Notes: generated from the sequence alone by a model not told the origin. A stretch of DNA of 64,000 bases from Bog-473 sp963730785 (GCA_963730785.1 CAVSTF010000003.1:124001-188000); one strand, 5' to 3'; positions 35,095-44,543 are shown, counted from the stretch's first letter. Numbers and translations: made by a program.

Positions 35095-36390
35095 GTGAGG
35101 CTGAGTCACCGGCATATGGCACCTGACGGCGTTCGCCGGGCTGAGATCCTTGACACGGCTGCCTCGCTGTTCGCCTCGGCCGGCCTGCGAACGTCGCTAA
35201 AGGAGATAGCCGATGCCTGCGGCATTCTGCCGGGCAGCCTTTACCACCACTTTGAGTCGAAAGAGTCCATCATCCTGGAGCTGGTCCGCACCTTTGTGGA
35301 CGAACTCGAGCGTGTCGCGGCAGCTGCCTTAAAGACATCGCGTTCAATGGACGCTGGTGACGATATAGAGCGGCAGATCGTGGAATTCGGTCAGGCCGTT
35401 GCCTCATGTGGCGTGCGCAATCGAGCCGCTCTCCTTCTGACGCTTTATGACCCTCCGAGTGTGCTCGGAAATGAGCTCACCGAGCTGGCGGCACGGGTGC
35501 CCGTTGCCATCGGGTCTTCCATGCTCGAACTCTTGCGACTCGGCCGCTCCTCGGACGTGATTCGTTCTGGTATTGATCTGTCGCTGTTGGCTGATCGACT
35601 ATGCCAGAGCATGTTGCATATCGGAGTGGGTGTGTCGCATCTGAGTTCCGGTGCTGAAGAAGTCCCCGGACTTCGTCTACGGATATCCCTCCACGGCCTC
35701 GCCGGGCTTACGCCCTCGAATGCCGCCCTTGACCGTTCGCCGGCGATCACCGCGGTGCAGTCGGTGATCACGGGATGGGCCGAGGAGTCCGATGATCACG
35801 ATCGATCCGGGCATCTCCGAGCTGTCGCGAGGAAAGAGTTCGGACGCCGGGGCTACGAGGCCACCACTATGCGCGATATCGCCGCCGCGTCTGGGCTGAG
35901 TATCGGCTCTGTGTATCGCGCCTTTGCATCGAAAGACGATTTGCTGTTCTCCATCATGGGTTCGTATGCAGACAAGGTGGCGGACGTGTGGAATGCCGCC
36001 CTACATGCCCCGTCGTCGCCGTTGGAGCGGCTAGATGCGCTCATCTGGGGCAACATCCACGTCGTCGACCGCTTTAGCGATGAGTTCAGGATTCAGCTGG
36101 CGTGGCTCCGTCAGTCGCCACCCAGTACGGCAGATTTGGGGTTGTCGTTCATGGACCAACTTCGCCAAATTCGAGGACTGCTGACCGAGACGGCCAAGAC
36201 AGGTGAACTCGTGCTCAATGGATCCACTGCCGACCTGAGGGCGCGCTGCGTCTACGAAGCTGTACTCCTGCCTCCCAGTGTGATTCACACAGCCGGGCCT
36301 CGCGGCGCTCATGCGCTCGCTCGCGACACCGTGCTGCGCGGCGCCCTGGTCCGCCCCGTGGCCGGCGTATCAGGCAGTTCGGCTACCTGA
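35095..36390 (+). CDS. Tandem TetR-domain transcriptional regulator (Mce3R-like architecture)
   Basis: A 431-residue regulator with two TetR units in one chain. The first helix-turn-helix (about residues 34-58) reads TSLKEIADACGILPGSLYHHFESKESII; the second (about 260-285) reads TTMRDIAAASGLSIGSVYRAFASKDDLLF, each followed by a helical domain. Double-TetR proteins are rare; Mce3R of Mycobacterium tuberculosis is the known example and controls lipid genes as a single-chain pseudo-dimer. Start GTG 35095 is uncertain (ATG 35116 also possible; neither has a clear ribosome site). It precedes a VWA/MoxR pair by four bases and probably controls the operon. Confidence 0.88.
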   Translation: MRLSHRHMAPDGVRRAEILDTAASLFASAGLRTSLKEIADACGILPGSLYHHFESKESIILELVRTFVDELERVAAAALKTSRSMDAGDDIERQIVEFGQAVASCGVRNRAALLLTLYDPPSVLGNELTELAARVPVAIGSSMLELLRLGRSSDVIRSGIDLSLLADRLCQSMLHIGVGVSHLSSGAEEVPGLRLRISLHGLAGLTPSNAALDRSPAITAVQSVITGWAEESDDHDRSGHLRAVARKEFGRRGYEATTMRDIAAASGLSIGSVYRAFASKDDLLFSIMGSYADKVADVWNAALHAPSSPLERLDALIWGNIHVVDRFSDEFRIQLAWLRQSPPSTADLGLSFMDQLRQIRGLLTETAKTGELVLNGSTADLRARCVYEAVLLPPSVIHTAGPRGAHALARDTVLRGALVRPVAGVSGSSAT

Positions 36391-36393
36391 ACT

Positions 36394-38161
36394 GTGGTGG
36401 CGGATTACCGAGGCGAGTATGGAGCGGTAGTTCGCACGAGCGATGCAGTGCATTGGGGACCAGCTCGGTTCGGACTCGTTGCTTCCGCTATTGCCGGCCG
36501 GACGGTCGATGTCGCTCCGGCCCGGATAGGTGAACCGGCATGGACGGATGGCGCAACCGTGTACATCGATCCTGCCGCAAGTCCGGAGAGTCAGCGCACT
36601 GCCGTCGCCGTGCAATCAGCCCTCCTGGGAGCTGGGAGTCTCGAACCTCACTTGATCCAATCCCTGTCCCGGCGACCCGCACTTGCCCTTCGATATCTCT
36701 CAGTCGAGGCCCATCGCGCCTTGTGGGCTCAGCGCGAACTCGTGCCGAAGCAGTTCCGAGACCTCATCGACGTGGCGACAGCGCGAGAGCTCGGAGACTC
36801 CAGCGACATCGCTTGCCATTGCATGCAGTCGAGCCACCATCGCTCTTCCCCCGATTGCGTTTGGCGTCATTCAGCCGCGCCGGATAATCGCCACTGACAG
36901 GCATTCCCCCCGGGGTGATGACAACGGGAAGACGCCCGATACAAAAGGTCGACCGGCCCAAATCGAGGAATTGGACGATGAGGGCGACGACGACTTGTTT
37001 GATGTTTTTTCCAGCCCTGTCGGCGGAGGTGGGGGCCTCGGGAAGCTTTTGAAACGACTCTTCGGCGACGTTCGGACTTCGGGGTCTGGGGACCCTGGAG
37101 CCGACGGGCCGACCCACTTCAGCCTTCTTGCCCGGCCCGCCTCCTCTTCAGGGCGTGTCATGCCATCCAGGGCAACGACCCTCGAAAGCGCCAGAGCGGA
37201 TGCACAACGCAAGGGGGAGTTCACCTATCCCGAATGGGACGAGGGGCAGCGCCGCTATAGACCGGACTGGTGCTCGGTGTTCGAGTCTGATCCCCCTGCG
37301 TCCGGGGCCGTCCTGATAGAGCCTGATGTACACCAACTGCGGCGTGCCCTCACCCACATTGGTCTGGAATTCGAACGGTGCCGTCGTCAGTTCCAAGGTG
37401 ACGAGGTCGACATTGACGCCGCGGTCGAAGCCAGTGTCGATCGGCGAGTCGGCGCCAGCGCGAGCGAGGCCGTCTATATCGATGTTCGTCGCCGTCGACG
37501 TGACCTGTCGGCATTAGTGCTGCTTGATGTCTCCGGTTCGGCTGGTGATCCCGGCGTTAACGGGACGTCGGTGCACGAAGTCCAGCGAGCGGTGGCGACG
37601 ATGCTGACGCGTGTGCTGTATGGGCTGGGCGATCGAGTCGCGCTCTACGGGTTTCGTTCACAAGGGCGATCCGCCGTGCACGTCCTCCGGTTGAAACGGT
37701 TTGAGGAGGCCTTTGATGACGCAGCGCTACGGCGACTCAGTGGATTGACTCCCGGTGCGTACACCAGACTTGGTGCCGCCATCCGACACGGTGCGGCTGT
37801 ATTGGAGCGTGAAGCCGGGACAGCTCGACAATTGCTTATCGTCATATCTGATGGATTTGCCTATGACCACGGCTACGAACGGTCTTATGGTGAGGCTGAC
37901 GCCAGGCGTGCACTCGTCGAGGCCCGCAACCTCGGAATCGGATGTCTCTGCCTGAGCGTTGGGGCACGCACAGATACGGCTGCCTTGCGACGTGTCTTTG
38001 GGACCGCTGCCCATGCGGCCATTGACGACCCCAGAGAGCTACCGCCCATAGTCGGCAGGCTCTTCACATATGCACTGGGTTTGGCAGCGCGTCAGCGGGC
38101 GAACTCGCGCCGACGTATCCGCTCTTTGGAGCGACTTCGTATTGAAAGGACTAACGCATGA
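36394..38161 (+). CDS. VWA-domain (NorD/CbbO-like) protein, frameshifted
   Basis: The N-terminal part (VADYRGEYGAVVR to about DVATARELGDSS) is read from GTG 36394; at about 36800 one extra base shifts to the frame that gives IALPPIAFGVIQPRRI and continues to 38161. The acidic EELDDEGDDDLFD linker, the GGGGGLGKLLKRLFG segment and the VWA domain with MIDAS (DVSGSA, then the Thr of AYTRLG and VISDG) are in place. MIDAS-carrying partners of MoxR/CbbQ/NorQ ATPases recruit a client metalloenzyme. Its stop overlaps the AAA+ gene (ATGA). No nor, Rubisco or similar client gene is visible in the window, so the target is unknown. Confidence 0.8.
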
Positions 38162-38955
38162 GCGGAGAGCGACCCTTCTATCTTCCGATTGGCAACGAGG
38201 AGCGGGTATTTAAGGCCGCCTGTCGGCAGGGTCTTTCCGTGCTCCTCAAGGGGCCTACCGGATGCGGCAAGACACGGTTCGTCGAGGCGATGGCTCATGA
38301 TCTCGGACGGCCACTTATCACGGTGGCTTGTCATGACGACCTGACGACGGCGGACCTGGTCGGCCGATTTCTGTTACAGGGCGGCGATACACAATGGGTG
38401 GATGGTCCGTTGACGCGAGCGGTGCGCGAGGGCGCTATCTGTTACCTCGACGAAATCGTCGAGGCTCGCCAGGACACCACGGTGGTACTGCATCCATTGG
38501 CCGATCACCGGCGCCAATTGCCGATCGACCGGCTGGGCGTGACACTGAGTGCAGCGGATGATTTCTGCCTCGTAGTTTCCTACAACCCTGGCTACCAAAG
38601 CGTGATGAAGGATCTGAAGGACTCGACTCGCCAGCGGATGGTGGCCATTGAGCTCGATTTCGCTCCGGTGGACATCGAGGAGAAGGTGGTGGCAACCGAA
38701 TCCGGCGTCGACTCATCCACCGCCACGCAGTTGGTGGATTTGGCCCAAGCCATCAGGCGGCTCGATCGATCGGGATTGCGTGAGGTCGCCTCCACGCGGG
38801 TGTTGATTGCTGCTGGACGTCTGATCACTGAAGGCCTGCCACTCGTCGAAGCCGCCCGCGCAGCGGTAGCCGGACCGTTGACCGACGACCCACTCATCAC
38901 GGCCGGCCTGTTCGAACTGCTCGATGCCTATCTCTCCGATTCCGGCAGCGATTGA
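38158..38955 (+). CDS. AAA+ ATPase, MoxR/CbbQ/NorQ family
   Basis: A 265-residue single-domain AAA+ ATPase. Walker A GPTGCGKT is at residues 32-39, Walker B ICYLDEI at 94-100, and VSYNPGYQS contains the sensor-1 Asn; CHDDLTTADLVGR is typical of the CbbQ/NirQ/NorQ branch. These ATPases form hexamers that with a VWA partner remodel or load metal into a client enzyme (established for CbbQO-Rubisco and NorQD-NO reductase). The start overlaps the VWA gene. The neighbours are a tandem-TetR, a LivJ-like protein without signal peptide, an AveC-like protein and a P450. Confidence 0.93.
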   Translation: MSGERPFYLPIGNEERVFKAACRQGLSVLLKGPTGCGKTRFVEAMAHDLGRPLITVACHDDLTTADLVGRFLLQGGDTQWVDGPLTRAVREGAICYLDEIVEARQDTTVVLHPLADHRRQLPIDRLGVTLSAADDFCLVVSYNPGYQSVMKDLKDSTRQRMVAIELDFAPVDIEEKVVATESGVDSSTATQLVDLAQAIRRLDRSGLREVASTRVLIAAGRLITEGLPLVEAARAAVAGPLTDDPLITAGLFELLDAYLSDSGSD

Positions 38956-39041
38956 CCCCAGCGGGGCACCCCGGTAGGGTCGGAACAAATATCAGGTTTC
39001 GCGCCGATCCTCCCTGTGTTGGGTCGGCAAGAGGGGGTGGC

Positions 39042-40151
39042 GTGTCGTACGAAAGCTCAGCTGAGCCGATTCGGATCGGGTATCTGATGGACTTCAAGCT
39101 TCCGGACGGTTATCCAGAGGATGCGCGCCGGGACCTGTCCTTACCCTTCGAGATTGTGTTCGCCAAGGCCTTGGCCCAAGGCGTCCTCGACCGCCCGGTC
39201 CAGTTGGTGTACCGAGAGGTGGAAGGCCTGCCCAAGGGTTCGGTTAAAGCGGTCATCGATGCCTATGGGGAACTAGTGGACGAAGGTTGCCTTGCCGTCT
39301 TCGGTCCACACATCACTGACAATTGTGTGCCCACCCGTGAGGCGATTGAGCGGCAATTTGAGGTACCGGCGATCAGCGTCACAGGAAGTGACGACTGGTT
39401 GGGCGAATGGACATTTTCCCTTCCTCAGGGTTCGCTTACGGATGAACCCATCTTCTGGGCCGATCTGGTCGATAAGGCTGGACACTCCGAGGTCGGTGCA
39501 CTGGTGGAACAGTCACTGGTGGGCGAGACCTACATAAGGAACTTCCGAAAGGCCTGCTCGAGGGTTGGCATTCGCATCGCGGCAGAGGAATGGATACCTC
39601 AGACCGCCCAGGACGTCAGCAGCCAGGTTCGAGCGCTATTTGATGCCAACGTCCCGGCCTTCGTCCACTGCGGTTTTGGGTTCGGGCTGGTCCACGTGAA
39701 CCGGGCGCTGACTGACCTTGGATGGGACCCTCCTCGCTACCTTGGAACCGCCTTTCAGAACGCGTGGATCCACCAGGTCATGTGGGATGCCATCCGGGGC
39801 TGGACTGGAGTTGACCAGTATGACGAACGGAACCAGGTTGGACAGGCCTTCCTCGACGAGTACAAGGCACACTGCGGTCGGCGGCCCGAGTACTGCGTAC
39901 CCGTGGTCAATCGAGATGTGGCCACCGTGCTCCTGCACGCGCTTGCCGATGCGCACCCGCTGTCGCCTCGTGGCGTCAAAGAGGCACTCGAACGAGTGAA
40001 GATGCTCCCTGCCGCGGCAGGAGCGCCCGGCACCCGTCTTTCCTTCGGCAAGTGGACACGCCGTGGCTGGATGGGTTCGGGTTACCTGGTGGCACGCACG
40101 CTTGAGCCCGAATTTGGGGTCTCGCGTCTAGTCGAACAGTTCGGCGCCTAG
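39042..40151 (+). CDS. LivJ/AmiC-like PBP1 ligand-binding protein without signal peptide
   Basis: A 369-residue type-1 periplasmic-binding-protein fold: IRIGYLMDFKLPDG at the N-terminus, LAVFGPHITDNCVPTREAIERQFEVPAISVTGSD and AGHSEVGALVEQSLVGETYIRNFRKACSRVGI as the two-lobe hinge segments, then AFVHCGFGFGLVHVNRALTDLGW. GTG 39042 has AGGGGG five bases before it; upstream codons add no hydrophobic signal. The protein therefore appears cytoplasmic, unlike the binding proteins at 18917 and 48510. AmiC is the known precedent for a cytoplasmic LivJ-like ligand sensor. A sensing role for the local operon is plausible. Confidence 0.85.
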   Translation: MSYESSAEPIRIGYLMDFKLPDGYPEDARRDLSLPFEIVFAKALAQGVLDRPVQLVYREVEGLPKGSVKAVIDAYGELVDEGCLAVFGPHITDNCVPTREAIERQFEVPAISVTGSDDWLGEWTFSLPQGSLTDEPIFWADLVDKAGHSEVGALVEQSLVGETYIRNFRKACSRVGIRIAAEEWIPQTAQDVSSQVRALFDANVPAFVHCGFGFGLVHVNRALTDLGWDPPRYLGTAFQNAWIHQVMWDAIRGWTGVDQYDERNQVGQAFLDEYKAHCGRRPEYCVPVVNRDVATVLLHALADAHPLSPRGVKEALERVKMLPAAAGAPGTRLSFGKWTRRGWMGSGYLVARTLEPEFGVSRLVEQFGA

Positions 40152-40154
40152 TTC

Positions 40155-41279
40155 GTGGTGACCCAGACCCAGGAGCGCACGGAGATACGTGTGCCGCACG
40201 AAAGCAAGGATCGTAAAACGGGCCTACGGACCCTCTTGTCGTGTGCGTTCATCATCGCCGTCATGTTCATCGCTCACAACGCGCGACACGGAGCGGTGGC
40301 GGCTCGGATCAAGAACGCTGCCCTGAGGGGCGCCCCCCGCCCCGACCGGCCGCTCTTCGGATGGACGCACTGGCTTGGGCTCGAGCAGACAGGCACGGTC
40401 GTTGTGCTGGCACTGGTCGTCGTTGTCTTCGTCGTGTTCTGGAAGCGGTATCCCCAGCACCCCGTTCTGTTGATGGCATTGGCCTGCACATCCATTGTGT
40501 GGCAGGACCCAATCGTGAATTGGGCCCCCTATGCCGTCTACAACCCGCAGCTGTGGCACTGGCCCGAGACCTGGGGATTGGTGTCCGTCTCGCCAACTGT
40601 CGAACCCTTTGTGGTGCTCGGGTATGTGATGTTCTATTTGGCACCCTATTTTCCCGCCATTTGGCTCTTGCGGCGCCTTCAGCGGGGACGGTCCACCGAA
40701 TCTGCTGTCTGGCGTCATCCGCTTCTCTGCCTGGCCGGGCTGATCCTGGTTATCGGTTTCATCTTCGATGCGTGCCTGGAGATCACTCTGGTGCGGACCC
40801 AGATGTACATCTACTCGCAGGTGATCCCATTCGGGTCCATCTTCACTGGAAAGCCGTATCAATTCCCCCTGCTATGGGAGTCGATTCTCGTCACGACCGT
40901 CATGATTCCCGCCGGCGTCCTGCTCTATCGAGACGACACCGGACGGACGGTGGCCGAGAAGTTGGCGCAACGCGCACGACTCTTCCGCACCAGGCCGGCC
41001 CTGGGCTCGTTCGCCATGATGTTCCTCATCCTGAATGGCAGTTACCTCTGCCTGTACGGCGGACCCTTCGCCATCATCCGGGCCAGCGGCGCTGCTACTT
41101 CGGTCGCCTGCCCGTACCCCTTTCCTGAGGCCAAGGTGTACGACCCCCAAGGTGAGTACGAGAAGTCGGGCCAGATTGGTCCCTTCATGAGCGGGATCAT
41201 GAGCGGATGGGAGACCGGACAAGCGGGTCGTCCCCACGTTGTCGCACCGGCCAACGGAGGACGCTGCAGCACGCCTTAG
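40155..41279 (+). CDS. AveC-like (spirocyclase family) membrane protein
   Basis: A 374-residue polytopic protein with about seven membrane helices (LLSCAFIIAVMFIAHN, VVVLALVVVVFVVFW, FVVLGYVMFYLAPYFPAIWLL, LLCLAGLILVIGFIFDACLEI and others). DPIVNWAPYAVYNPQLWHWPETW matches the conserved aromatic loop of the AveC-like family seen at 29953, with a longer N-terminus and C-terminus here. The C-terminal 40 residues are soluble. GTG 40155 starts three bases after the previous stop. A P450 follows at 41422. The pairing of AveC-like protein with a P450, found twice, argues for a shared function. Confidence 0.78.
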   Translation: MVTQTQERTEIRVPHESKDRKTGLRTLLSCAFIIAVMFIAHNARHGAVAARIKNAALRGAPRPDRPLFGWTHWLGLEQTGTVVVLALVVVVFVVFWKRYPQHPVLLMALACTSIVWQDPIVNWAPYAVYNPQLWHWPETWGLVSVSPTVEPFVVLGYVMFYLAPYFPAIWLLRRLQRGRSTESAVWRHPLLCLAGLILVIGFIFDACLEITLVRTQMYIYSQVIPFGSIFTGKPYQFPLLWESILVTTVMIPAGVLLYRDDTGRTVAEKLAQRARLFRTRPALGSFAMMFLILNGSYLCLYGGPFAIIRASGAATSVACPYPFPEAKVYDPQGEYEKSGQIGPFMSGIMSGWETGQAGRPHVVAPANGGRCSTP

Positions 41280-41387
41280 GGGTAGACCTGACGGGTCGGA
41301 TGATCTTCACTTTCACCGGGTCGGGCAAGTCATTGGCGGAGCCGAACCTGATTGACACTGGCGAAGGCATCCCACTACGGTCGGGTG

Positions 41388-41405
41388 AACGAACATTTGG
41401 TTCAC
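41388..41405. promoter_or_regulatory. Motif AACGAACATTTGGTTCAC upstream of the P450
   Basis: This 18-mer ends 16 bases before the P450 GTG. It contains GAAC-N5-GTTC and, with the preceding bases, GTGAAC-N9-GTTCAC. A copy with two mismatches, AACGAATATTTGGTACAC, lies at 48407-48424 upstream of the amidohydrolase at 48367, which suggests a second shared operator. Confidence 0.45.
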
Positions 41406-41421
41406 GAGCCAGGGGGTAGCA

Positions 41422-42675
41422 GTGGCAGCGTCGGACGAAGCGGACAAGGGCATGGCCGTCAGCACCGATGCGGAGGATGCCGAGGAGGAGTTCGGGCTCT
41501 TCGACGACTCGGTTGCCGGCGACATGAGGGACCCGTACCCGGAGCTGGCCGAGACTCGACGGAACACCCCAGTGCAATGCCTCGATTCGTCCCTGATGCC
41601 TCACGAGGACGCGGCGTCGGTGTTTTTCCTCTACCGCTATGACGACGTGTCGCTGGTGCTGCGTGACGGCGAGACGTTTTCTTCCGGACACATCATCGAC
41701 CTCATCATGGGTCCGGTGATGGGGGAGCACATCATGCTCGGCATGGACGGCGACCAGCATCGTCGCTACCGTGCCCTGGCATCGACGGCGTTCCGTCAGA
41801 AGGTCATGACTCGCTGGGAATCCGAACTCATCGAACAAGTTGCCAATGGGCTGATTGATCGATTCGTAGACCGAGGACAGGCCGACCTTGTTCCGGAATT
41901 CACCTTCCCCTATCCCACCCAGATAATTGCGCGTCTCCTGGGCCTCCCAAGGGAGGACTACAAGCAGTTCCAGCGCTGGTCGATCGCCATCCTGAGCTTC
42001 CTCAGCCAACAGGAAAAGGCGATCGTTGCCTCTCGGGAGGTGGAGGAGTATGTGGCCCCCATCCTCGCTGAGCGTCGTCGCCACCCGCAGGAGGACCTCA
42101 TCAGCGACCTGGCCCAGGCTGAATTGGATGGCGAGCATCTCAGTGATGACGAGATCTATTCGTTCATCCGGCTGCTCCTTCCGGCGGGTGTGGAAACGAC
42201 CTATCGCTCCATGGGGAACCTGCTACTCACGCTACTGACGAATCCCGATCAGCTTGCTGCTGTCCGAGCCGACCGCAACCTGGTCCCGCAGGCTATAGAG
42301 GAGTCACTGCGACTCGAGACGCCTCTGTTGAACATCACGCGGATCGCCACTAAGGACACCGAAGTGAACGGTGTGCCGGTGCCGGCCGGGTCAACCGTCA
42401 TGCTCATGCTCGCCTCGGCCAACCGGGACGAGACTCGGTTTCCTGATCCCGATCGATTCGACATTTTCCGTGAAGACCCCAAGCCGCACATCTCATTCGG
42501 CCACGGGCCGCACGCCTGCCTCGGTCTGCATTTGGCCCGGATGGAGATGCGGGTCGCCCTCAATCTGCTGCTGGACCGTCTGCCGAACTTGCATCTTGAT
42601 CCGGCCGGCGACGACCCGCATATTCGTGGCCAGGTATTTCGCTCACCGACTTCGGTCCCGGTACTTTTCGGCTGA
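41422..42675 (+). CDS. Cytochrome P450
   Basis: A 417-residue P450 not closely similar to the 5485/30779 pair. I-helix AGVETT is at residues 255-260, ExxR in EESLRLETP (about 294-297), and the haem loop FGHGPHACLG has Cys366. An acidic N-terminal extension of about 25 residues precedes the core. GTG 41422 follows AGGGGGT at 41411. It is followed after 45 bases by a mycofactocin-type SDR, and two further SDR-like steps are encoded downstream, so an alcohol produced here may be oxidised by them. Confidence 0.94.
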   Translation: MAASDEADKGMAVSTDAEDAEEEFGLFDDSVAGDMRDPYPELAETRRNTPVQCLDSSLMPHEDAASVFFLYRYDDVSLVLRDGETFSSGHIIDLIMGPVMGEHIMLGMDGDQHRRYRALASTAFRQKVMTRWESELIEQVANGLIDRFVDRGQADLVPEFTFPYPTQIIARLLGLPREDYKQFQRWSIAILSFLSQQEKAIVASREVEEYVAPILAERRRHPQEDLISDLAQAELDGEHLSDDEIYSFIRLLLPAGVETTYRSMGNLLLTLLTNPDQLAAVRADRNLVPQAIEESLRLETPLLNITRIATKDTEVNGVPVPAGSTVMLMLASANRDETRFPDPDRFDIFREDPKPHISFGHGPHACLGLHLARMEMRVALNLLLDRLPNLHLDPAGDDPHIRGQVFRSPTSVPVLFG

Positions 42676-42720
42676 AAAACTTTCAGGCCCTAACGATTAC
42701 GAAAGAAGGAAGGTACATCG

Positions 42721-43587
42721 ATGGCAGGCAGACTCGAAGGGAAAGTGGCATTCATCACCGGTGCCGGTCGTGGCCAGGGTCGGGCCCATGCCGTCCGCAT
42801 GGCGGAGGAGGGGGCGGACATCATCGCCGTCGATATCTGTCACGACATCGCGTCCAACCGTTATCCGCTTGCTTCGGCTGAGGATCTGGCCGAGACCGAA
42901 CGGCTGGTGAAAGAGACTGGTCGACGTATTTTTGCCCAACAGGCAGACGTACGCGAACGGTCCGAACTGAGAGAGGCGCTCGATGCCGGTCTGGCTGACT
43001 TCGGCCGCCTCGACATCGTCGTGGCCAACGCAGGCATCATGCCCATGACTCCAGCGCCGGCGGACGCCCAAGACTTTGTGGACGCCACCGACGTCGATCT
43101 GCTCGGCGTGATGCACACGGTGGCCGTTTCGCACAGCCATGTCGGTGACCACGGGTCCATCATCCTCACCGGGTCGACGGCCGGCATGATTACCGGCGCA
43201 ACCTCGCACCCGGCATTCGGTCCTGGCGGTGCCGGATATCAGTGGTCGAAGCAGACGCTGATGCAGTACACCGAGCAGATGGCCCTTCATTTGGCGCACC
43301 GTTCCATTCGGGTCAATTGCATCCATCCAACGAACTGCAACACCCATCTCCTCCATAACAAGGAGATGTACAAGGTGTTCCGGCCAGATCTCGAAGACCC
43401 CACTCGCGAGGATGCCGAGCTGACCTTCTCCTTCTTTCATGCCATGCCGATTCCCTATGTGGAGCCCGAGGACATCGCCAACCTCGTTCTGTTTCTGGCC
43501 TCGGACGAGGCCCGCTACATCACTGGCCAGCAGATCAGGGTTGACGCCGGCGCCATGCTCAAGTGGGCTGGAGGGCTCCCTACATAG
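42721..43587 (+). CDS. Mycofactocin-coupled SDR family oxidoreductase
   Basis: A 288-residue SDR with the subfamily pattern GKVAFITGAGRGQGRAHAVRMAEEGADIIAVDIC; the stretch between beta-2 and the NAG motif (DIASNRYPLASAEDLAETERLV) is the characteristic insertion of mycofactocin-associated carveol-dehydrogenase-like SDRs. Active-site YQWSKQ and terminal RVDAGAMLKW are present. Members bind NAD without exchanging it and pass electrons to mycofactocin, so mft genes should exist elsewhere in the genome. Ribosome site GAAGGAAGG lies before the ATG. Likely substrate: a hydroxylated terpenoid or sterol alcohol. Confidence 0.9.
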   Translation: MAGRLEGKVAFITGAGRGQGRAHAVRMAEEGADIIAVDICHDIASNRYPLASAEDLAETERLVKETGRRIFAQQADVRERSELREALDAGLADFGRLDIVVANAGIMPMTPAPADAQDFVDATDVDLLGVMHTVAVSHSHVGDHGSIILTGSTAGMITGATSHPAFGPGGAGYQWSKQTLMQYTEQMALHLAHRSIRVNCIHPTNCNTHLLHNKEMYKVFRPDLEDPTREDAELTFSFFHAMPIPYVEPEDIANLVLFLASDEARYITGQQIRVDAGAMLKWAGGLPT

Positions 43588-44543
43588 TGCCCGGTTCTTC
43601 GGACGAAGCCATAATTGATTTCAGCGGACAATCCGTCATCGTGACCGGTGCTGGTCGTGGGCTCGGCCGCTTGTATGCACTGGACCTGGCCCGTCGTGGT
43701 GCCTCGGTGGTCGTCAATGACGTCGGCGTCTCAATGCACGGAGAGGGCGCTGACTCTGGCGTGGCGGACGAGGTGGTCAACGAGATCACCGCTCAGGGCG
43801 GTGTGGCGGTCGCCTCGTACGACTCCGTGGATAACGTCGAGGGTGGGTTGTCCATTGTGGAGCGGGCAACGGAGACCTTCGGACGGCTCGACGCCGTGGT
43901 GAGCAATGCTGGAATTTTCGACACCCTTCCCTTCGATGAGCTTCCGGTCGAAAATTGGCTGCGCATGCTCAACGTGCACCTCAATGGCAGCTTTTACCTG
44001 AGCCAGCCCGCCTACAAGGTCATGAAGGCGCAAGGGGGCGGCCGCTTTGTCTTCATCGCCTCCTCAGCCGGACTGTTCGGACAGCCCAACTCAGCGCATT
44101 ATGCGGCTGCCAAGGCGGGCATCGTCGGACTTGCCAATGTCATCGCCATCGATGGCGCTCCACACGGCATCTTGGCCAACACCGTTCTGCCCTTCGGCTA
44201 CTCCCGCATGGTGACCGAGACCGTCGGTGACCGGGAAGAACTCGGTGACGCCATCCCGTTCCTGCGAGCCATCGAGCCCGAACTGGTCGTGCCCATGGTC
44301 ACATATCTGGCGAGTCGGGCCTGTACCTTCACCCATCGGAACTTCTCGGCCTGCGCAGGGCGCTTCGCCCGGGTCTTCGTCGGCCTCGGCGAAGGCTGGG
44401 GGGCTTCTCCAGGCACACTGCCCACGGCGGAGGCGATCGAAGCCCATTTGGCCGAGGTATCTGCCACCGAGCCGTTCATTGTTCCCGACTCGATCATCGA
44501 CGAAGTCACTCAGATCTGCTCACAGCTAGGGATTCCGTTGTAG
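43587..44543 (+). CDS. SDR of the (3R)-hydroxyacyl-CoA dehydrogenase (MFE-2) type
   Basis: A 318-residue SDR. The cofactor turn is TGAGRGLGRLYAL and the subgroup hallmark ASVVVNDVGVSMHGEGADSGVADEVVNEI follows, as in the dehydrogenase part of peroxisomal multifunctional enzyme type 2. SNAGIFD, SSAGLFGQPNSAHYAAAKAG and a C-terminal extension of about 60 residues (GEGWGASPG) complete the pattern. GTG 43587 overlaps the last base of the preceding TAG. The frameshifted SDR at 59883 is of the same type. Oxidation of a 3-hydroxyacyl-CoA intermediate is the probable reaction. Confidence 0.9.
   Translation: MPGSSDEAIIDFSGQSVIVTGAGRGLGRLYALDLARRGASVVVNDVGVSMHGEGADSGVADEVVNEITAQGGVAVASYDSVDNVEGGLSIVERATETFGRLDAVVSNAGIFDTLPFDELPVENWLRMLNVHLNGSFYLSQPAYKVMKAQGGGRFVFIASSAGLFGQPNSAHYAAAKAGIVGLANVIAIDGAPHGILANTVLPFGYSRMVTETVGDREELGDAIPFLRAIEPELVVPMVTYLASRACTFTHRNFSACAGRFARVFVGLGEGWGASPGTLPTAEAIEAHLAEVSATEPFIVPDSIIDEVTQICSQLGIPL

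Noticed and set aside
41197..42138. 313-codon minus-strand frame over the P450 at 41422
   Set aside because: Antisense to a P450 with all motifs; its His/Arg-rich sequence matches no family.
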